A stretch of DNA of 64,000 nucleotides from Bin87 sp965222895. Its GTDB lineage: Bacteria > Chloroflexota > Dehalococcoidia > Lucifugimonadales > UBA3495. The position numbers and the translations under genes are program-made. The notes under the pieces were generated by a model. That model was given only the letters and a program-made list of their open reading frames with translations, was not told where the DNA came from and did not search any database. How positions within the stretch are numbered: the first letter of the stretch is position 1; every line of letters begins with the position of its first letter. This document shows, in pieces, positions 24,859 to 33,860 of the stretch. The DNA is taken from the NCBI GenBank assembly GCA_965222895.1, contig CBDCVB010000001.1, forward strand, positions 434,001 to 498,000. Reading direction: 5' to 3'.

Positions 24859-27102
24859 ATGAGCATGAGAAATCTCTACGACTACCAGCAAGAATTGCTG
24901 GAAAAATCCCAGGCCGCCCTCGCCCCGGACAGAGCGAGGGTTATGATGCAGTTGCCCACTGGCGGCGGCAAAACAGAGATTGCCGGTGCCCTGCTGAAGG
25001 ATTTTCTCGTTGACGGGCGCAAAGCGGTTTGGCTGACGCACCGCGAAGAACTGGCAAATCAGACTGAAGACCGGCTGTCGTCAAACTGGTCGGTATCCGC
25101 AATGAGCGGCACCGACAGTTGGAGTCCACGCCGGCCAGCACCCCGTATCGTCAACGGTGTCGTTATCCTGAAAGCACAAACCGTCAGTCGTCGGAATAAG
25201 GATTCGTCGGGAGTCTGGGATAACTACGGCCCCGACGATTTGCTGGTCATTGATGAAGCGCACCACGCCCCGGCTACCGGCTGGGAACGGGCGATAGAAC
25301 AATGGCCGGGCAAGGTTTGGGGATTGACCGCCACGCCATGGCGGCTGTCGTTGCGGGATGGATTCGACCACCTATTTCATTCTCTTGTCACTGGGCCTCA
25401 AACAGCCGAGATGCAGGATGATGAGTATTTGGCATGCTCGAGCGTATATGCTCCGCAGCCGGATGACAGGATTGCCGGCGGAGTCGTTGGGACTATAGGC
25501 GATTACACCGAAGGCGGTATCACAAATGCCAACGGTGACGACGGCGATGGCGGCCGTTTCATAATGACGACTCTTGCCGTTAATTTCTGGAGAACCAATG
25601 CCGCCGGCAGGCAGACAGTAGCCTATGCCGTTTCCAAAGGACACGCCGACAACCTGGTGCGGGAGTTCACTGGTAGGGGTATTTCCGCGGCAGCGATACT
25701 GTCCGATACGTCGTCGGACGACCGGAAGCGGGCAATTACAGATTTCGAGAACGGAAATCTCACGGTGCTGGTCAACGTGGCCGTAGCCACCGAGGGTTTT
25801 GACCTGCCCGGCGCATCTTGCGTGATGATAACCCGCCCCACCAAAAGCTTGGCATTGTACCTGCAAATGGTTGGCCGGGGCCTGCGGCCCAAGCCAGACG
25901 GCGGCGACTGCCTGGTTCTGGACTTGGCCGGCAATGCTGAGGAACACGGCCTTCCCGAAGACCATCGCGAATGGTCGTTGGCCCGCCGCGGCAACCCGGT
26001 GGCCGGAGACCCGCCGGTGCGCTACTGCCACCAATGCAATTTTATGGCCCACCCCGCACACCATAAGTGTCCGAAGTGTGGCGCAGACCTAGGAAAACCC
26101 TGCCTACGCTGCGGCAAGTTTCGCCCTTGGAGCCGCTGGGCAGAAGGAAGCGGTTGCCCTCATGAGCACGAAGCTGTGTGCGATTACTGCCACTCCGATG
26201 TCCACAGTGCCATCGGCATCGGCACCAGGAGTCGAAAACGTTGCGACCACTGCCGGCGCAACAGGCTGTTTAGTAAATGGACTCGCGAGTTGCTTTGCCA
26301 AGTGAACCACGAACCTGTTTGCGATGACTGCGATGATGATTTACATCGCTACATAGGCCTCCCACGATGGCCATTTTCGCCGGATGTTACAGACAACCCG
26401 AGGGGATACAATTCGTACATCAACCGGGCAATTGGGAACAGCAAGTACAGTTCATCACGAGACTGGCTCTCAGTGGTTTCAGACCTGGACAATGCCATCG
26501 CATTGGCACCGGAATCTGCCAAACCCATGAGGGCGTATGCCCTGCGCGGAGTGGCACGTCACAACTTGAAGCAATACGACGATGCGATTGGTGATTTCAA
26601 CATCGCTATCGAGCGCAACCCACAGTTCACTTTTGCCTACAAATGTCGCGCCGATACTTTTCTGGAGATTGAGCGGTTTCAGGAAGCAATCGACGATCAC
26701 TCACGGGCTATTGATCTGCAGGTATCAGCCAGCGAACCATACCAATATCGTGCTGCTGCCCACTGCAAAGCGGGCCGTTTGGAGGATTCACTCTCGGATT
26801 ATAGTACTGCGATCCATTCGAATACGAGCGCTTGGAGTCTGGGATTCCTGCATATCATGCGTGCATCGGTTCATATTAAACTTGGTAATATAGAACTTGC
26901 AGAAGCCGATTTCGCAACCATTGAGACCGCGATTAAGACAGGTCACAAATTCTGGGACGAAATGATTCTGGGTGATATGTATGAGAGAAGGGCCGAGATG
27001 TACGAAGAGCTTGGCGGTCAAGATGCAGCGGAACTTGACCGCCAAAAAGCTAAAGAACTGAACGACAAAATGGAGGTGGGCAGAAACGCAGGTCCGAGTT
27101 GA
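24859..27102 (+). CDS. SF2 DEAH helicase with zinc fingers and C-terminal TPR repeats
   Basis: 747 residues with an unusual domain order. Residues 1-365 are a superfamily 2 helicase core: Walker A LPTGGGKT (32-39), DEAH (132-135), LTATP (156-160), VATEGFDLP (309-317) and QMVGRGLRP (336-344). Residues 388-495 hold at least four Cys-rich clusters (C390/C393/C404/C407, C415/C418, C441/C444, C462/C465, C488/C491). Residues 530-700 are helical TPR-like repeats (LRGVARHNLKQYDDAIGDF and similar). The last part is less GC-rich than neighbours. RNA or DNA remodelling in a stress or defence setting is plausible; the actual role is unknown. The 116 bp after it hold no gene. Confidence 0.85.
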   Translation: MSMRNLYDYQQELLEKSQAALAPDRARVMMQLPTGGGKTEIAGALLKDFLVDGRKAVWLTHREELANQTEDRLSSNWSVSAMSGTDSWSPRRPAPRIVNGVVILKAQTVSRRNKDSSGVWDNYGPDDLLVIDEAHHAPATGWERAIEQWPGKVWGLTATPWRLSLRDGFDHLFHSLVTGPQTAEMQDDEYLACSSVYAPQPDDRIAGGVVGTIGDYTEGGITNANGDDGDGGRFIMTTLAVNFWRTNAAGRQTVAYAVSKGHADNLVREFTGRGISAAAILSDTSSDDRKRAITDFENGNLTVLVNVAVATEGFDLPGASCVMITRPTKSLALYLQMVGRGLRPKPDGGDCLVLDLAGNAEEHGLPEDHREWSLARRGNPVAGDPPVRYCHQCNFMAHPAHHKCPKCGADLGKPCLRCGKFRPWSRWAEGSGCPHEHEAVCDYCHSDVHSAIGIGTRSRKRCDHCRRNRLFSKWTRELLCQVNHEPVCDDCDDDLHRYIGLPRWPFSPDVTDNPRGYNSYINRAIGNSKYSSSRDWLSVVSDLDNAIALAPESAKPMRAYALRGVARHNLKQYDDAIGDFNIAIERNPQFTFAYKCRADTFLEIERFQEAIDDHSRAIDLQVSASEPYQYRAAAHCKAGRLEDSLSDYSTAIHSNTSAWSLGFLHIMRASVHIKLGNIELAEADFATIETAIKTGHKFWDEMILGDMYERRAEMYEELGGQDAAELDRQKAKELNDKMEVGRNAGPS

Positions 27103-27208
27103 TGCCGTTAGCGGCTATACTCACAAAAGCCTCGGCACTGTTTACGCTCACATTAGCGTTGACGTCTGTACCTCAAGTCTGGGCGTGAGTTTAAAATACC
27201 GCCAACAC

Positions 27209-27217
27209 TGTTATAAA
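27209..27217 (+). promoter_or_regulatory. extended -10 (TGTTATAAA) before Fe-ADH gene
   Basis: TG-T-TATAAA lies about 35 bp before the ATG and 20 bp before the ribosome site GAGGGAGA. It matches the TGnTAnAAT pattern seen before other genes in this window. Confidence 0.45.
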
Positions 27218-27251
27218 ATCTGTGTACGACACGTTCGCGAGGGAGACACGC

Positions 27252-28436
27252 ATGGCTGACAGTACACTGCAATATCGCTATAACCCTTTGCACCAGGACA
27301 TTATCTGCGCCGAATCTGCCATCGATGCGCTGCCGGCCACCGTGGACGCCCTGGGCGCCAGCCGGGCGATGATCACCTGCGGGCCAACGATCCTGCGGGC
27401 CTGCAACGTAGTCCCACGGGTTCAGGAGGCGCTGGGGTCCCGCTACGTCGGCACGTACTCCGGCGTTTCGCCGCACTCGCCGGTGCAAACGGTCGAAGAG
27501 GGTACGGCGATGGCGAAAGAGACGCAACCCGATGTCTTCATCAGCGTGGGCGGGGGCAGCACCCATGACACCACCAAGGCAATCGCCACGCTGCTGGCCG
27601 AGGGCGGAGACATCCGCGACTATGCCGTCATCTTCGAACCGCCGGACAAAATTATAGTGCCGCCCACGCCGTCGCCCAAGCTGCCCATCCTCAGCGTGCC
27701 CACCACCATGGGGTGCGCCGAGTTCAGTCGCGGTGGCGGCGGTATCACTGACCACGAGCAGGGCCGCAAACTGAGCATAGCCGGCGACGGCGTAACCCAC
27801 CGCACCGTCATCATCGACGGCCAGGCCCTGGCCACCACTCCTCTGCGCATCCTGGTGTCCACCGCCATCGGGCAGTTGCGCATCGCCATCGAGACCGTCT
27901 ATTCCACCGGGCGCAACCCCATCGGCGACGGCATGGCGCTGCACGCGATTCGGCTGCTCTTTGAGAACCTGCCCAAATGCCACGAAGGCGACATCGACAC
28001 GCTGCTCACCACCAAAACCGCCTGCGCTATGGCTTCGCTGGCGTCCTTCGGCGGCCTGGGCCTGAATACCGCCACCTGCCACCATGTGGGCGGCCTTTAC
28101 GACGTTCCGCACGGGGAGGCCAACGCCATCCTGCTGCCTCACACCATGCGCTACAACCTGGACGCCTGCGCCGACCGACAGCGTATGATCGCCGAGGCCA
28201 TCGGGGTCGCCAACAGCGCCATGACCGACGAGGAAGCCGGACTGGCCGCGGCGGATGCGGTGGACGGCCTGTGCCGCGACCTGGAGCTACCCCGCACCTT
28301 GCGTGAGGTGGGCGTGCCCGAAGACGGCCTGGAATACATCGCCACCGCCACCCTCCAGGACCGCAGCCTGAGCACCAACCCCAAGCCCATCACCGACGCG
28401 GGGCCGATCATGGAGGTGCTGCACGCGGCCTACTAA
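27252..28436 (+). CDS. iron-containing alcohol dehydrogenase / maleylacetate reductase-like
   Basis: 394 residues of the Fe-ADH superfamily (dehydroquinate synthase-like fold). The nucleotide motif GGGSTHDTTKA (about 96-106) and a metal-site helix with CHHVGGLYDVPHGEANAILLPH are present, giving Asp/His ligands typical of the group. It should interconvert an alcohol and aldehyde or reduce an unsaturated keto acid such as maleylacetate. ATG 27252 with GAGGGAGA upstream is preferred over the frame's first ATG (27222). It ends convergent to the coiled-coil gene. Confidence 0.88.
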   Translation: MADSTLQYRYNPLHQDIICAESAIDALPATVDALGASRAMITCGPTILRACNVVPRVQEALGSRYVGTYSGVSPHSPVQTVEEGTAMAKETQPDVFISVGGGSTHDTTKAIATLLAEGGDIRDYAVIFEPPDKIIVPPTPSPKLPILSVPTTMGCAEFSRGGGGITDHEQGRKLSIAGDGVTHRTVIIDGQALATTPLRILVSTAIGQLRIAIETVYSTGRNPIGDGMALHAIRLLFENLPKCHEGDIDTLLTTKTACAMASLASFGGLGLNTATCHHVGGLYDVPHGEANAILLPHTMRYNLDACADRQRMIAEAIGVANSAMTDEEAGLAAADAVDGLCRDLELPRTLREVGVPEDGLEYIATATLQDRSLSTNPKPITDAGPIMEVLHAAY

Positions 28437-28468
28437 AAAAATCCCCTCTCCGTTGAGGGGAGAGGGAC
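28435..28468 (-). terminator. terminator for the coiled-coil repeat gene
   Basis: Read on the minus strand, CCCTCTCC pairs with GGAGAGGG and is followed by a run of seven T. It overlaps the end of the convergent Fe-ADH gene and may be bidirectional. Confidence 0.6.
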
Positions 28469-28510
28469 AGGGTGAAAACCCAGAAAATAGTCGGGGCGAG
28501 GGCGTGACCG

Positions 28511-29362
28511 TCAGACCTGCTCCGACACTTGCAGGAAAACTACTCCGGCAGCATCGGCCCGAGCTTGATCGGGTGGGTCAATGGTGTACCCCGCCACCAC
28601 CGCGATGGATTCTTCGTCGAATACCGCAGCCAAGATATCCGCTGTCTCCCGCGCCCGGCGGATATCGCCCGCGGCGACTTTGTTTGACGCTTCGATAGAT
28701 ATCCAAACCGGCGTTGGCGCTGCTTGTCCTTGGGCCCGAACGATAATGTCAGTTTCGGTGACTCTGTTTTCCTGACGACCGGTAATCACACCATTATCCG
28801 CACCGGTTTCCACGGGATCAGTCAGGGCGGGCACGGGCTCCTGCGCCGGGCTTTGCATCACCCGCGTCCGCCTCAACCCCAAGCGTTGGCTGATCAGTGG
28901 CCGGATCCGACGGTGCAATAGTGTTTCCAGCGCGAAGCCTTTCAAATCTCCTACGTCGGTCTTCAGTTGGGCCACATCGGTCTTCAGCTCGGCCACATCG
29001 GTCTTCAGCTCGGCCACATCGGTCTTCAGCTCGGCCACATCGGTCTTCAGCTCGGCCACATCGGTCTTCAGCTCGGCCACATCGGTCTTCAGCTCGGCCA
29101 CATCGGTCTTCAGCTCGGCCACATCGGTCTTCAGCTCGGCCACATCGGTCTTCAGCTCGGCCACATCGGTCTTCAGCTCGGCCACATCGACTTTCAGCTC
29201 AGCTATGTCGGCCTCGATACGCTCGAGGCGGACCGGCATGCCGAGGAATTCCTCCGTCAATAGGACACGAAGAAGCAATCGCTGCGCATCCGGATTCGCC
29301 TGCAATTCGGCGATTATGCGTGCAACCAAAGATTCCGGGTCGATTTGCGATTCGGCGGCCAC
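28511..29362 (-). CDS. heptad-repeat coiled-coil protein with nuclease-like C-terminal domain
   Basis: 283 residues. The N-terminal helix (1-50) leads into about a dozen seven-residue units AELKTDV (about 53-138), a pure trimeric-type coiled coil. The C-terminal domain (140-283) has TETDIIVRAQ and VWISIEASNKVAAGDIRRA, which resembles a PD-(D/E)XK-like fold with Asp and Glu in the right order but no clear catalytic Lys. The protein at 55460-56203 has the same layout. GTG is the only reasonable start. The antisense frame reading RPHRSSA repeats is an artefact of the 21-bp units. Confidence 0.7.
   Translation of the reverse strand: MAAESQIDPESLVARIIAELQANPDAQRLLLRVLLTEEFLGMPVRLERIEADIAELKVDVAELKTDVAELKTDVAELKTDVAELKTDVAELKTDVAELKTDVAELKTDVAELKTDVAELKTDVAELKTDVAQLKTDVGDLKGFALETLLHRRIRPLISQRLGLRRTRVMQSPAQEPVPALTDPVETGADNGVITGRQENRVTETDIIVRAQGQAAPTPVWISIEASNKVAAGDIRRARETADILAAVFDEESIAVVAGYTIDPPDQARADAAGVVFLQVSEQV
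28956..29200 (-). repeat. array of about eleven near-identical 21-bp units
   Basis: GCCACATCGGTCTTCAGCTCG-type units repeat with exact 21-bp spacing from about 28972 to 29182. Each encodes one AELKTDV heptad on the minus strand. Near identity at synonymous positions indicates recent expansion. Confidence 0.95.
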
Positions 29363-29408
29363 CTTTAGATTCTACCACCCACTAGCTTTTATCCTGCATC
29401 CGGCAGCG

Positions 29409-31349
29409 TCACAAATTCTCGATCTCCACCGGCTCCACGGTGTCGGCCAGCTGGAATCCAAACACCCTGGAGTAGAAGTACGCCTCCGCCTCCAGCGCCC
29501 GCTTGATGTTCTCGGCCCGCCGGAATCCGTGCTGCTCGCCCTCGAAGGGCAGATACGCGCAGGGCAGACCCTTGGCCCGCACCGCGTCGAACATCATTTC
29601 GGCCTGGTTGGGCGGTACGATGCGGTCTTCCAGACCCTGCAGCAGGATGATCGGGCAGGACAACCGCTCCACATGGCGGATGGGCGAACGCTGCCGGTAC
29701 GTCTCCGCCCCCTCCGGATACGGCGCAACCAGCCGGTCCAGGTAGCGCGACTCAAACTTGTGCGTGTCGGATGCCAGCGCTTCCAGGTCAGAGATGCCGT
29801 AGTAGCTGGCGCCGGCGGCGAACACGTTGCGGAACGTCAGCGCGGCCAGCGTCGTGTAGCCGCCGGCGCTGCCGCCTCGTATCGCCAGCCGGTCGCCGTC
29901 GGCCAGACCCTGATGCACCAGGTGCAGCGCGGCATTGGCGCAGTCGTCCACATCCACCACGCCCCAGTTGCCGTTGAGCAGCTGACGGTAGACCCGCCCG
30001 TAACCCACGCTGCCGCCGTAGTTCACGTCCACTACCGCAAACCCCCGCGTCGTCCAGAACTGGATGGACATATCCAGCACTCTCGACGCCGCGCCCGTCG
30101 GCCCGCCGTGACTCGACACCAGCAGGGGTGGTTTCTCGCCGTCGGGCGGCGCAAACTCGGGATTGCGGGGCGCGTAATACAGCGCGTAAGCCGGCCGGCC
30201 GTCATTGGATGGAAACTCGATGCTCTGCGCCGGGGATATGTAGCCCGCATCCACCGCAGTTGACGAGGACTGCCGCAGGGTGTCCCAGTAGCCGTCGCTC
30301 AGGTTTACCCTGATGAGAGACAGGTGCCGGTCGGCCGCGCCGGCAATCACGATGGCCGTCCGGCCTGATACTGCCAGGTCGCCGCGGCCGGCTTCTGTAG
30401 CCGGCACGTCCAGAGCCGTCATTGTGCCGACCGATGGGTTCAGCAAGTTCAGCGACCATACACCACGCCGGTTCACCGAGCATACCACGTTGCCGTTGCC
30501 AGCAAATCCGTAGGTGCGGGTGCCAAACATCCATTGAGGCCGGGCATATTCAGCGTCATCCGGATACAGGGCTTCGTGCTCGCCATCCTGGTAGCGGTAC
30601 AAGTTCCACCAACCCGTCTGATCGGACACGTAGTGCAGCACGCCGTCGGGCGACCATTCGGGCTGAAACACCGAGACGCTCTCGCCGCCAGCCATCAGCG
30701 TCGCCTCGCCCAACGACCCGTCCGCCAGCACCGACGCCATCCGGAGATGCGTACCGTCCCAGGGCATATTGGGATGATTCCAGGACAGCCAGGCCAGCGT
30801 ACTCCCGTCCGGACTCAACCGGGGTGTTGAGACAAAATCCCAGCCCGACGCCAGTACCGTCTGTTCCCCATTGCCGCCAGCCGGCACGGCGGCGATGGTG
30901 TTGACGATGTTGTCCGGGTCGGTGTGGTCTTCGCGTACGCAGATGAGACGGTTGCGGCCACTATCCAGCACGGCATCCGCGTAGCGCATCGGGCCAGCGG
31001 GCGTGATGGCCACGGGCCCGCCGCCAGCCTCCACCCGGTAGATGCGCTGGTCGTCAAAGTTCGAGAACCAGACTACGCCGCCGTTGGCCAGCCACGCTCC
31101 GCCGCCATACTCGTGGACGCGGGTGCGCGCGTTGAAGGGCGGCGGGTTCACTTCGGTAACGTGCCCATCGGGCGTCATTCGCACGACGACGTAGCGCCCG
31201 CCTTCGGAGAGGCGCGATTCCGTCCACAGCGCCGCGTCGCCATCGATGGCCACCTGTCCCAACCCCACGGCCTCGGCCACGATGGTATCGGCGGTGATGG
31301 GCGAATGCCAGGAGCCGTAGGGTGCGGTGGTTGGGTTGGTAGTGGTCAT
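29409..31349 (-). CDS. S9 family peptidase (prolyl-oligopeptidase type)
   Basis: 646 residues. An N-terminal seven-bladed propeller domain (about 40-390) is followed by an alpha/beta-hydrolase domain. The nucleophile elbow GGSAGGYTT carries the catalytic Ser; DRIVPP and EGEQHGFRR carry the Asp and His. No signal peptide, so it is probably cytoplasmic and cleaves short peptides or acyl-peptides. ATG 31349 (CGGAG upstream) is preferred over an in-frame ATG at 31397. Confidence 0.9.
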   Translation of the reverse strand: MTTTNPTTAPYGSWHSPITADTIVAEAVGLGQVAIDGDAALWTESRLSEGGRYVVVRMTPDGHVTEVNPPPFNARTRVHEYGGGAWLANGGVVWFSNFDDQRIYRVEAGGGPVAITPAGPMRYADAVLDSGRNRLICVREDHTDPDNIVNTIAAVPAGGNGEQTVLASGWDFVSTPRLSPDGSTLAWLSWNHPNMPWDGTHLRMASVLADGSLGEATLMAGGESVSVFQPEWSPDGVLHYVSDQTGWWNLYRYQDGEHEALYPDDAEYARPQWMFGTRTYGFAGNGNVVCSVNRRGVWSLNLLNPSVGTMTALDVPATEAGRGDLAVSGRTAIVIAGAADRHLSLIRVNLSDGYWDTLRQSSSTAVDAGYISPAQSIEFPSNDGRPAYALYYAPRNPEFAPPDGEKPPLLVSSHGGPTGAASRVLDMSIQFWTTRGFAVVDVNYGGSVGYGRVYRQLLNGNWGVVDVDDCANAALHLVHQGLADGDRLAIRGGSAGGYTTLAALTFRNVFAAGASYYGISDLEALASDTHKFESRYLDRLVAPYPEGAETYRQRSPIRHVERLSCPIILLQGLEDRIVPPNQAEMMFDAVRAKGLPCAYLPFEGEQHGFRRAENIKRALEAEAYFYSRVFGFQLADTVEPVEIENL

Positions 31350-31451
31350 GTCTGAAACTCCGAAACCGTGAATGCGGGATGGCAACCATTTTGCCACCAG
31401 ACCGGAACTTCTCCTGGAGGCTCCGTAAGCGGCAACGTTCCGTTGTCCCCC

Positions 31452-32329
31452 TCACGCCACCGCCGGCATTACTTCGGCGGCTATGGTTTCCATAGCGGGG
31501 AAGACTTCCGCCGGGTCGCCGGAATAAGGCGATACCACGATGCGGGCGACTCCCACGTCGGCGAAGGCCTGGGCGTTGGCGCGCATCTCGTCCGGCGTGG
31601 CGCCCAGGGTGAAACGGCCCGGCCTCCCGCCCTGCAACGGCACGCTGACCGACACCGGGATGGTCGCCGGATCCCGGTCGGCGCGCTCGGCCTGTTCGTG
31701 GAGGTAGCGGAGCCCTGGGCTAAGTCCTCCGGCGGCATGGCGGTAGGATGCCAACCGTCGCCGTGGCGCGCCGCCCGCCGGATGGCCGCCCGACTGGTGC
31801 CGCCGATGAGCAGGGGCACGCCCTCCGGACGCACCGGGCGGGGCGAGAAGGCCATATCAGAAAACTGGAAGAAACGCCCGTCGTAGCGCGGATCGTCTTC
31901 GCACCACAGGGTCTTCATAATCTCGATGGACTCGTCGGTATACGCGCCCCGCTCGGCGAAGGGAACGCCCATGGCTTCCAGCTCGGTGTCAATGACGCCG
32001 ACGCCCACGCCCAGCACCACCCTCCCGTTGGACAGCTGATCCAGCGTCGCCGCCTGCTTGACCAGCCGCATGGGATTGTGGTAGGGCAGCACCAGGACAC
32101 TGGTGCCCAACATAATCCGCTGGGTTTGGGCAGCGGCAAAGGCCAGGATGGTCATGGGGTCGTAGTACGGGCGGTTGCCGAGTCGTTCATAAACGTAGCT
32201 GACGTTGAATACGTGGTCGCTGGCCCAGACGGAATCGAAGCCGAGCTCCTCGGCGCGGACGGCGGTGCGCACCACGTCCTGCACGTCGGTCAAACCCTGG
32301 TTGTTGGATAGCGAAAAGCCAATATTCAC
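31452..32329 (-). pseudogene. LLM-class flavin/F420 oxidoreductase, frameshifted
   Basis: The first part (GTG 32329, CAGGAGG upstream) is a normal luciferase-like TIM barrel: NIGFSLSNNQG, DSVWASDH, LGTSVLVLPYHNP and DQLSNGRVVLGVGVG. Near 31715 the family sequence leaves this frame after PPEDLAQG and continues in the next frame with LRYLHEQAERADRD to a stop at 31452. One missing base explains it. The original frame runs on to 31481 as non-homologous Arg/Pro-rich sequence. Either a recent inactivating mutation or a sequencing error; two intact LLM genes lie at 36931 and 40551. Confidence 0.85.
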
Positions 32330-32351
32330 AGTACGCCTCCTGATAAGCGAT

Positions 32352-32462
32352 CATCTCCTCTCCCTTGATGGGAGAGGGATAGAGCCTGCCCCGGGCTTGA
32401 CCCGGGGGTGAGGGTGAAATTGCCCGCACCTGCCGTCCGTCCCTCACCCCAACTCCCTCCCA
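32352..32462. repeat. CTCTCCC / GGGTGAGGG dispersed repeat
   Basis: Short inverted motifs such as CTCCCTTGATGGGAGAG, CCCGGGCTTGACCCGGG and CCTCACCCCAACTCCCTCCC fill the gap after the LLM gene start. Similar patches occur at 45958-46075 and 63117-63185. Confidence 0.6.
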
Positions 32463-32483
32463 TTGGAGACCGTAGAATAATGT

Positions 32484-32576
32484 TGTCATTGCGAGAAGCG
32501 AAGCGACGTGGCAATCTCGATCCGGTAACCGGGTTTTCTTCGCCAACAAGATCGCCACGCTTCGCTCGCAATGACA
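32484..32576. repeat. dispersed palindromic repeat, TGTCATTGCGAG family (copy 3, short form)
   Basis: TGTCATTGCGAGAAGCGAAG ... CTTCGCTCGCAATGACA, inner arms only, without the outer CTCACGCGTACCCAC arms. It forms a nearly perfect hairpin with a loop of about 25 bases. Confidence 0.85.
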
Positions 32577-32622
32577 GTTTACTCAAAGGTCTCCAGTGGA
32601 AGAGGGGCCCAATGCGCGCCCA

Positions 32623-33573
32623 TTAGTCGGTAAAGAAGTTGCGCGGGTTATCCACCATGATGGCATCCACGTCGGCCTGGGTGGCACCCAGCTCCAGCAG
32701 GCGGGGCAGCACGTTGCGCGTGATGAACAGGTAGCCGTCGGGGTTGAACGCCTCCCGCTCCCGTCGCAGTTCCTCCGAAGGCTGCACCACCGGGGTCGAG
32801 TGGTCGTGGGACAGCATCAGACGGTGCGCCCATCCGGCGTCGATAAGCTGCTTGACCACCTCGGTGCGAGCCTCCCACCGGGGGGTCTCCGGCGTGCGTC
32901 CGCCCGGATAACGGTCGAGGCCCAGCCAGACTCCTTCGTCCAGCAGGCCGGTCAGGTAACTCACGTCGGTATCGTCGTTGCTGTGGTCGATGTACACCCG
33001 GTTGAGGTCGACACCCTCCTCCTTCAGGATACGCACCTGCTGCTCGCCAACCCGGTCGGGCGACCAGGTATGGGTACTGATGCGTGTGCCAGTGGCGTTG
33101 CCGGCTCGGGCGGCGGCGCGAAGGACGATCTCCTCGTTTTCGGTAACACCGCCCCGGTCGCTGGCCACCTTGATGATGCCGGCCTTCACGCCGGTATCCT
33201 CGATGCCTTCCTCGATTTCCTTGATGAACAGGGCCGCGACCTTGTCCACCGGCGCGCCCCAAAAGATGCGCGGGATGGCGAGGTGATTCCCGGTGCAACC
33301 GATGACGTGGACGCCCGTTCGTCGGCTCACTTCCTGCATCATGGCAACGTCCCGTCCCAGGTCCAGGGTGGTAACGTCGATGATGGTCCTAACGCCGCCG
33401 GCGTAGGCTTCGGTGAGCGCCGCCGTCGCCCCTTCGGCGATGGCCGCCATGTCCTGGAATCCAGGATAGGTTGCCGCCGTGCCGGCCGCTCCCAGCGTGA
33501 TGTGCTCGTGGCTCAGGGTGAATCCCAGGTCGGCGGAATCCACCGGCCCCAATACCGTATTGACTGCTGTCAT
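32623..33573 (-). CDS. phosphotriesterase-family metal-dependent hydrolase
   Basis: 316 residues of the amidohydrolase superfamily, phosphotriesterase subgroup. The binuclear metal site is seen as HEH (LSHEHITLG), the carbamylated Lys in AGIIKVAS, His in THTWS and YIDHSND, and the Asp in LSHDHS. Members hydrolyse lactones or organophosphate esters. ATG 33573 follows GGAGGGG; the frame is open upstream only through the repeat at 33656-33837. Confidence 0.9.
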   Translation of the reverse strand: MTAVNTVLGPVDSADLGFTLSHEHITLGAAGTAATYPGFQDMAAIAEGATAALTEAYAGGVRTIIDVTTLDLGRDVAMMQEVSRRTGVHVIGCTGNHLAIPRIFWGAPVDKVAALFIKEIEEGIEDTGVKAGIIKVASDRGGVTENEEIVLRAAARAGNATGTRISTHTWSPDRVGEQQVRILKEEGVDLNRVYIDHSNDDTDVSYLTGLLDEGVWLGLDRYPGGRTPETPRWEARTEVVKQLIDAGWAHRLMLSHDHSTPVVQPSEELRREREAFNPDGYLFITRNVLPRLLELGATQADVDAIMVDNPRNFFTD

Positions 33574-33655
33574 GTTGGTTCCCCTCCGTTGGCGCTTGCC
33601 GCGTCGTGCGGCCAGATTGCCACATTGGTACGGAACTGGCAATGCGAACCAGCGG

Positions 33656-33837
33656 CTCACGCGTACCCACTTTGCCAAACCGGGAAGGGCCCGATCTACT
33701 GTCATTGCGAGCGCAGCGTGGCAATCTCGTGGGCGTAGCAAGGGCGTTGCAGCGTGGGTCGGCCACTGCCGGAGCGAGATTGCCGCGAATGCCTGACGGC
33801 ATTCTCGCAATGACAGACTAAAGTGAGTACGCGTGAG
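33656..33837. repeat. dispersed palindromic repeat, TGTCATTGCGAG family (copy 4)
   Basis: Full form: CTCACGCGTACCCACTTT, CTGTCATTGCGAGCGCAGCG, complementary ...TTCTCGCAATGACAG and AAAGTGAGTACGCGTGAG. It occupies most of the 287-bp gap. Confidence 0.9.
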
Positions 33838-33860
33838 GAACCAGCGGTGGAGTTCCGCCC

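Noticed and set aside
28956..29200. Possible CRISPR array
   Set aside because: Units are contiguous 21-bp coding repeats with no spacers and no cas genes nearby.
28897..29385. Open frame on the plus strand made of RPHRSSA repeats, and a second one of LQLGHIG repeats
   Set aside because: Both are shadows of the 21-bp repeat array in the minus-strand coiled-coil gene; 21 is a multiple of three, so all frames stay open.
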